Notes under the pieces: model-generated
Told to the model about the DNA's origin: nothing
Seen by the model: only the letters and a program-made list of their open reading frames with translations
Databases searched by the model: none
Made by a program: the position numbers and the translations under genes
Source: Solea solea
Taxonomy: Eukaryota; Chordata; Actinopteri; Pleuronectiformes; Soleidae
Direction of reading: 5' to 3'
NCBI RefSeq assembly: GCF_958295425.1
Contig: NC_081146.1
Span: 3,410,041-3,474,040 of the forward strand
DNA: 64,000 nucleotides
In this document: one piece after another, positions 60,701-64,000 of the stretch
How positions within the stretch are numbered: position 1 is the first letter of the stretch
How the letters are laid out: each line of letters starts with the position of its first letter

Positions 60701-63696
60701 CGCCACCGTGGCACCGCTGATCGCCAGCGGCGAGCCGCCTAAACGGCCGCTGTATGCGTTTAGGCAGCTCGCCGCTCGCCGCTGGCGATCAGCGGTGCCA
60801 CGGTGGCGATCAGCGGTGCCGCGGTGGCGAGGTCTCCGGAGCATAGTCACCGGTCTGCACCGGAGCTGGCGATCAGTCGCATACAGCGGCCGTTTAGGGG
60901 GCTCGCCGCTGGTGATCAGCGGTGGCGATCAGCTGATTTTCACAGAGAGTGCAGCACCTCTGCACAGAGAGTGCAGCACCGCTGATCGCCAGTGGCAAGC
61001 GGCATAAACTGCCACTCGCCGCTGTATATGTGATTGTATCAGACTGAGTCTGTGCTCCGGTCATGGAGGACGTACTGAACAAATATTTTTAATTAGGACG
61101 TGTCAGAATGGTTAGTTATGAGCTCTATGTGACCTTTTCTTAACAACGTGTGTGTGTTTGTACGTCGGTGAAATACGTCCCCTGACTAAATACGGCGACC
61201 GCTGTCTAGTGCGAACACACGAACACACGTTTGCTGACTTTATCCGGCACATTAGCTTCATATATCAAATCCTCTGTGGAAGTTTGTGTAAAACACTGTG
61301 CTCCACTGTGCAGCCACGAACAGCACACTTGTCCCTCCGCGTTGACATAATACCGCTCTTCCTCCCTCGCCTGCACTCTCGCAGGGACAAGGTGGAGCTA
61401 AGGTGGAGCTCTCGAAGTAAACTTACTGGTGGGGCGGTAACATTTGCGGTGAAATGCGCATTCTGACGTCATAAACGCAGGGAATTCAACATCGAGTGTT
61501 TTATCGCCTATACTTACACTAAGGGGAACCACGAAAACATGACGGAGTATTCTTTTTCCACACTTTGGTGACTGGTAGGGCCCCCAGAGTCCCAAATATA
61601 AGTATTAAAATGGTTAAAAAGTTGATTTTGCGTAATATGTCCCCTTTAAGACTTTGAGACTTGGCATGTTTCAGTTGTTTCTTGGTGCAGAACATACTGT
61701 AAAGCCAGTGTCCCATTACTGCAGGAAAGGATGGAGTCCCTACTGATCACCAGCCAGCCATCTGCTGTACACTGCAGAGGCTGCTAAGTAAGCATATCTG
61801 CAGACAAGACGAAAATAACCTATTCTGCAACAGTGCATTAGGAATTCAGTTGCAGGAGCTTAATAGATGAACGCTTAAAGTAAACTGTGCAAATAAGAAA
61901 GAGTTGGAACAGCAGCACCGGTTCACACTTTCTGTTACACTGATTTCCTGTTGTTCTTACACCTGAAATGTTCATCGTTACATTTGACTGAATGTAGGTT
62001 GAAACAGGGACATAGGGTGTGGCTTTCAAATGTGAAATTGGCAGCTTCAGACAAAGCAGAGCTCTAATAATCTCTCGAGCTAATCTTCTTCTTCTTCTTT
62101 ACCTTTCGGCTGCTCCCTTCAGGGGTCGCCACAGCGAATCAACCTCCTCCATCTAACCCTGTTCTGTGTATCCCCCTCTCTCACACCAACTAACTTCATG
62201 TCCTCTTTCACTACATCCATAAACCTTCTCTTTGGTCTTCCTCTAGACATCCTGCCTGGCAGTTCCAACCCCAGCATCCTTCTACCAATATACTCACTAT
62301 CCCTCCTCTGTACATGACCATACCATCTCATTCTGGCCTCTCTGACCTTATCTCCAAAACATCTAACATGTGCTGTTCCTCTGATTGACTCATTCCTGAT
62401 CCTATCCATCTTCGTCACTCCCAAAGAGAACCTCAACATCTTGGACATGTTTCTTCACCTCTTTTCCACAATCTCCACTGCTCTGGACTGTTGACCCTAA
62501 ATACTTCAAATCCTCCACCTTCTTTATCTCCACTCCCTGTAGCCTCATGGTTCCACTTGGGTTCCTCTCATTCACACACATATATTCTTTCTTGCTGAGA
62601 CTAACCTTCATTCCTCTCCTTTCTAGAGCATATCTCCACCTCTCAAGCTTTTCCTCCACCTGGTCTCTGCTCTCACCACAGATCACAATGTCATCTGCAA
62701 ACATCATAGTCCATGGAGATTCCTGTCTAACCTCATCTGCTGTCCATCACCACCGCAAACAAGAAGAGACTCAGAGCCGAACCCTGATGTAGTCCCTCCT
62801 CCACCTTGAACTTCTCTGTCACACCTACAGCACACCTCACCGCTGTCTCACAGGTGGCATACATGTCCTGTACCAGTCAACATACTTCTCTGCCACTCCA
62901 GACTTCCTCATACAGTACCATAGTTCCTCTCTCGGCACCCTGTCATAGGCTTTTTCCAGATCTACAAAGGCACAATGCAACTCCCTCTGACCTTCTCTGT
63001 ATTTCTCTACCAGCATTCTTAAAGCAAATACTGCATCTGTAGTACTCTTTCTAGGCATGAAACCATACTGTTGCTCACAAATGCTGACTTCTGCTCTCTG
63101 TCTAGTTTCCACTACTCTTTCCCATAACTTCATTGTATGGCTCATCAACTTTATTCCTCTATAGTTACTGCAATTCTGAACAACTCCCTTATTCTTAAAA
63201 ATGGGCACCATCACACTTCTTCTCCATTCTTCAGGCACTTCACTCTCTAAGATCCTGTTGAATAGTTGAATACTCCGCTCCTAGACACTTCCATACCTCC
63301 CTCCTCTCCGAGACACTTCCATACCTCGAGCTATAATCTCTCGAGCTAATACATGACAGAATATGGCTGCCAGTGAGGACCCAAGAAAAAATGATTTTAG
63401 CTTCTTCACAGAAAGGTCACAGGTAATGAAATCTGCACCTGTTGTATAGTGGATGATTTCTTAGACTTTGATTGCAGCTTTACGTCGAGTGGAAACTGAA
63501 GTTTGTGTCATTTTGTGAACTTTGCCGACTCAATTTTACACAATGGCAAAAAAAGACATAATTTTAAAACCAGCCTTACCATCCTTCCCATGATGCCAGT
63601 GCCCACATTCTCAGCCTCCACGTCAGATATGAACTCTGCGTGCTCCTTCTTCACGTAAAATAACAGCATGATGCCCACTAGACGCACCAGCTTCAC
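53830..63696 (-). CDS. inpp5b: inpp5b, inositol polyphosphate-5-phosphatase B, 3' 13 exons (partial)
   Basis: Exons on the minus strand: 63696-63580, 60017-59830, 59053-58942, 58837-58728, 57918-57783, 57500-57390, 57199-57034, 56271-56036, 55862-55755, 55338-55254, 54533-54406, 54290-54179 and 53939-53830. Frames join to 572 aa plus stop; the 5' part is off the right edge. The 5-phosphatase domain shows [28 protein letters not shown] and [10 protein letters not shown], the signature metal and catalytic motifs for removing the 5-phosphate from PI(4,5)P2 and IP3. An ASH domain follows, then a RhoGAP-like domain. Its arginine-finger position is Gln ([10 protein letters not shown]), as in INPP5B/OCRL, so it should bind but not stimulate GTPases. 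The end (HFLAQTSS) lacks the CaaX box of mammalian INPP5B. INPP5B is chosen over OCRL by synteny with mtf1. The donor of exon 55338-55254 (C/GTATCC) is weak. Confidence 0.95.
54775..55115. repeat. Copy of the foldback element family
   Basis: Left half 'ccatagagaaaatcagcatt', right half 'cagatttctcaatggacttt', in an inpp5b intron. Confidence 0.6.
56345..56410 (-). repeat. tRNA-like SINE head fragment
   Basis: 'aacccctgaccttctggttg' and 'actctacctactgatccaca' are decayed box B and box A of the same SINE as 627. Confidence 0.4.
56440..56755. repeat. Partial foldback element copy
   Basis: 'caccaaagtccatagagaaa' with 'ggtctactgctgctttattt'. Joined on the right to a 'cgattaat' element (56745-56820). 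Confidence 0.5.
57550..57756 (+). repeat. (TA)n microsatellite, about 205 bp
   Basis: Almost pure TA with a few 'catatgta' interruptions. It occupies about three quarters of the 282-bp inpp5b intron 57501-57782 and ends about 50 bp upstream of the acceptor at 57501. Confidence 0.97.
58050..58470. repeat. Copy of the foldback element family
   Basis: Left 'ccaaagtccattgagaatat', right 'gctgatattctcaatgaacc', with 'ttgaaatccttcaaatcaga' between. Confidence 0.6.
59205..59620. repeat. Copy of the foldback element family
   Basis: Left 'gtccatagagaaaactggtg', inner 'ggatccactgctgcctc'-like and 'aatgaggcagcagtagacc', right 'tgattttgtctgtggacttc' then 'gagtgagcagtttacac'. Confidence 0.65.
60173..61649. 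mobile_element. Non-autonomous TTAA-flanked DNA element (1,477 bp)
   Basis: Exact 13-bp inverted ends AGGGGACATATTA (60177-60189) and TAATATGTCCCCT (61633-61645), both bordered by TTAA (60173-60176, 61646-61649). This is a piggyBac-type insertion signature. The centre is G+C-rich and contains a perfect 84-bp inverted repeat. No transposase frame. Inserted in the inpp5b intron 60018-63579. Confidence 0.8.
60652..60857. repeat. Perfect 84-bp inverted repeat with 38-nt loop
   Basis: Left arm 60652-60735 and right arm 60774-60857 are exact reverse complements along all 84 bases. The loop itself contains 'gcctaaac' opposite 'gtttaggc', so the hairpin can extend. Within each arm 'gcaccgctgatcgcca' is tandemly repeated. 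Confidence 0.97.
62085..63332 (-). mobile_element. 5'-truncated LINE with reverse transcriptase remnant, 18-bp TSD
   Basis: Minus-strand frames read [33 protein letters not shown], then [16 protein letters not shown] (the FADD catalytic motif) and a C-terminal part [32 protein letters not shown]. This is the layout of an RTE-like teleost LINE. Frames are broken between 62837 and 62707 and near 62450, so it is inactive. The 3' tail on the minus strand is a GAA repeat (62085-62100). The direct repeat 'ataatctctcgagctaat' at 62067-62084 and 63333-63350 is a perfect 18-bp target duplication. It sits antisense to nothing: same strand as inpp5b, inside its intron. Confidence 0.9.
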
Positions 63697-64000
63697 CTGC
63701 ATCAGAGGACAAATAAACAAACAAAGACATCAGGTTGAACAGTCAGGGGGAAGATACACACAAAGTGGAGTAACATGTCAGTTTTTATTAATAAGTCAGT
63801 GAGCATGGCACGATATTATACAGGCTCAGTGATGCTTTAATGCAGTTGTTGATATTTCTATCAGGACTTTCCACCTGCAACGTGTTAAAACAACAAAAAA
63901 GGACAGAGTTAGAATCATTTATTCTCACCCACTGTCTAATGTCACAGAAAACAGAGGCAGAAGAGTACACCACAGAATATTTAGCAGTTTTTGCAAAAGA
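63697..64000 (-). other. inpp5b intron at the right edge
   Basis: No exon matching the preceding part of INPP5B was found before the edge. A minus-strand open frame here ends at an in-frame stop and has no domain. Confidence 0.55.

Noticed and set aside
63788..63973. Candidate upstream inpp5b exon
   Set aside because: Has a plausible acceptor but an in-frame stop, no donor and no resemblance to the expected phosphatase segment.

Overview
The window is vertebrate nuclear DNA, almost certainly from a ray-finned (teleost) fish. The genes are split by GT-AG introns and encode vertebrate proteins. The space between them is full of teleost-type short transposons, tRNA-derived SINEs and long microsatellites. 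No bacterial, plasmid or viral feature was seen, and there is no CRISPR array or operon. I used the reading frame across every junction as the main test of each exon model.

Layout, left to right: (1) lin28a, minus strand, first three coding exons (382-9283); the zinc-knuckle half lies off the left edge. (2) maneal, plus strand, complete in four exons (12388-28213, 440 aa). Its introns hold a tRNA-Lys(UUU) gene, a 1.6 kb CA/GA minisatellite and a short TTAA-flanked transposon. (3) yrdc, minus strand, complete in six exons (31371-34720, 250 aa). (4) A small four-exon gene on the plus strand (35738-36204, 75 aa), whose position matches vertebrate C1orf122. (5) mtf1, minus strand, ten coding exons plus a 5' non-coding exon (40714-52955, 805 aa), with a probable 3' UTR of about 4.4 kb. 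(6) inpp5b, minus strand, the last 13 coding exons (53830-63696). These encode most of the 5-phosphatase, the ASH domain and the RhoGAP-like domain; the 5' end is off the right edge.

From maneal to inpp5b the order matches the human 1p34.3 block MANEAL-YRDC-C1orf122-MTF1-INPP5B. In human, LIN28A is in another band, so the left edge marks a lineage-specific junction. The genes do not form one pathway: RNA-binding let-7 regulator, Golgi glycan processing, tRNA t6A synthesis, unknown small protein, metal-responsive transcription, and phosphoinositide hydrolysis. Two pairs (maneal/yrdc and c1orf122-like/mtf1) converge tail to tail, with opposing poly(A) signals only about 60 bp apart.

The most unusual material is repetitive. 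It includes a perfect 84-bp inverted repeat inside a TTAA-flanked element, a family of foldback elements copied at least eight times across the window, a 5'-truncated LINE with perfect 18-bp target duplications, a higher-order CA/GA minisatellite with spurious open frames, and a (TA)n tract filling most of a short inpp5b intron. I did not find a convincing new biological system. The items worth following up are the transposon structures and the regulatory hints around lin28a and the convergent gene ends.
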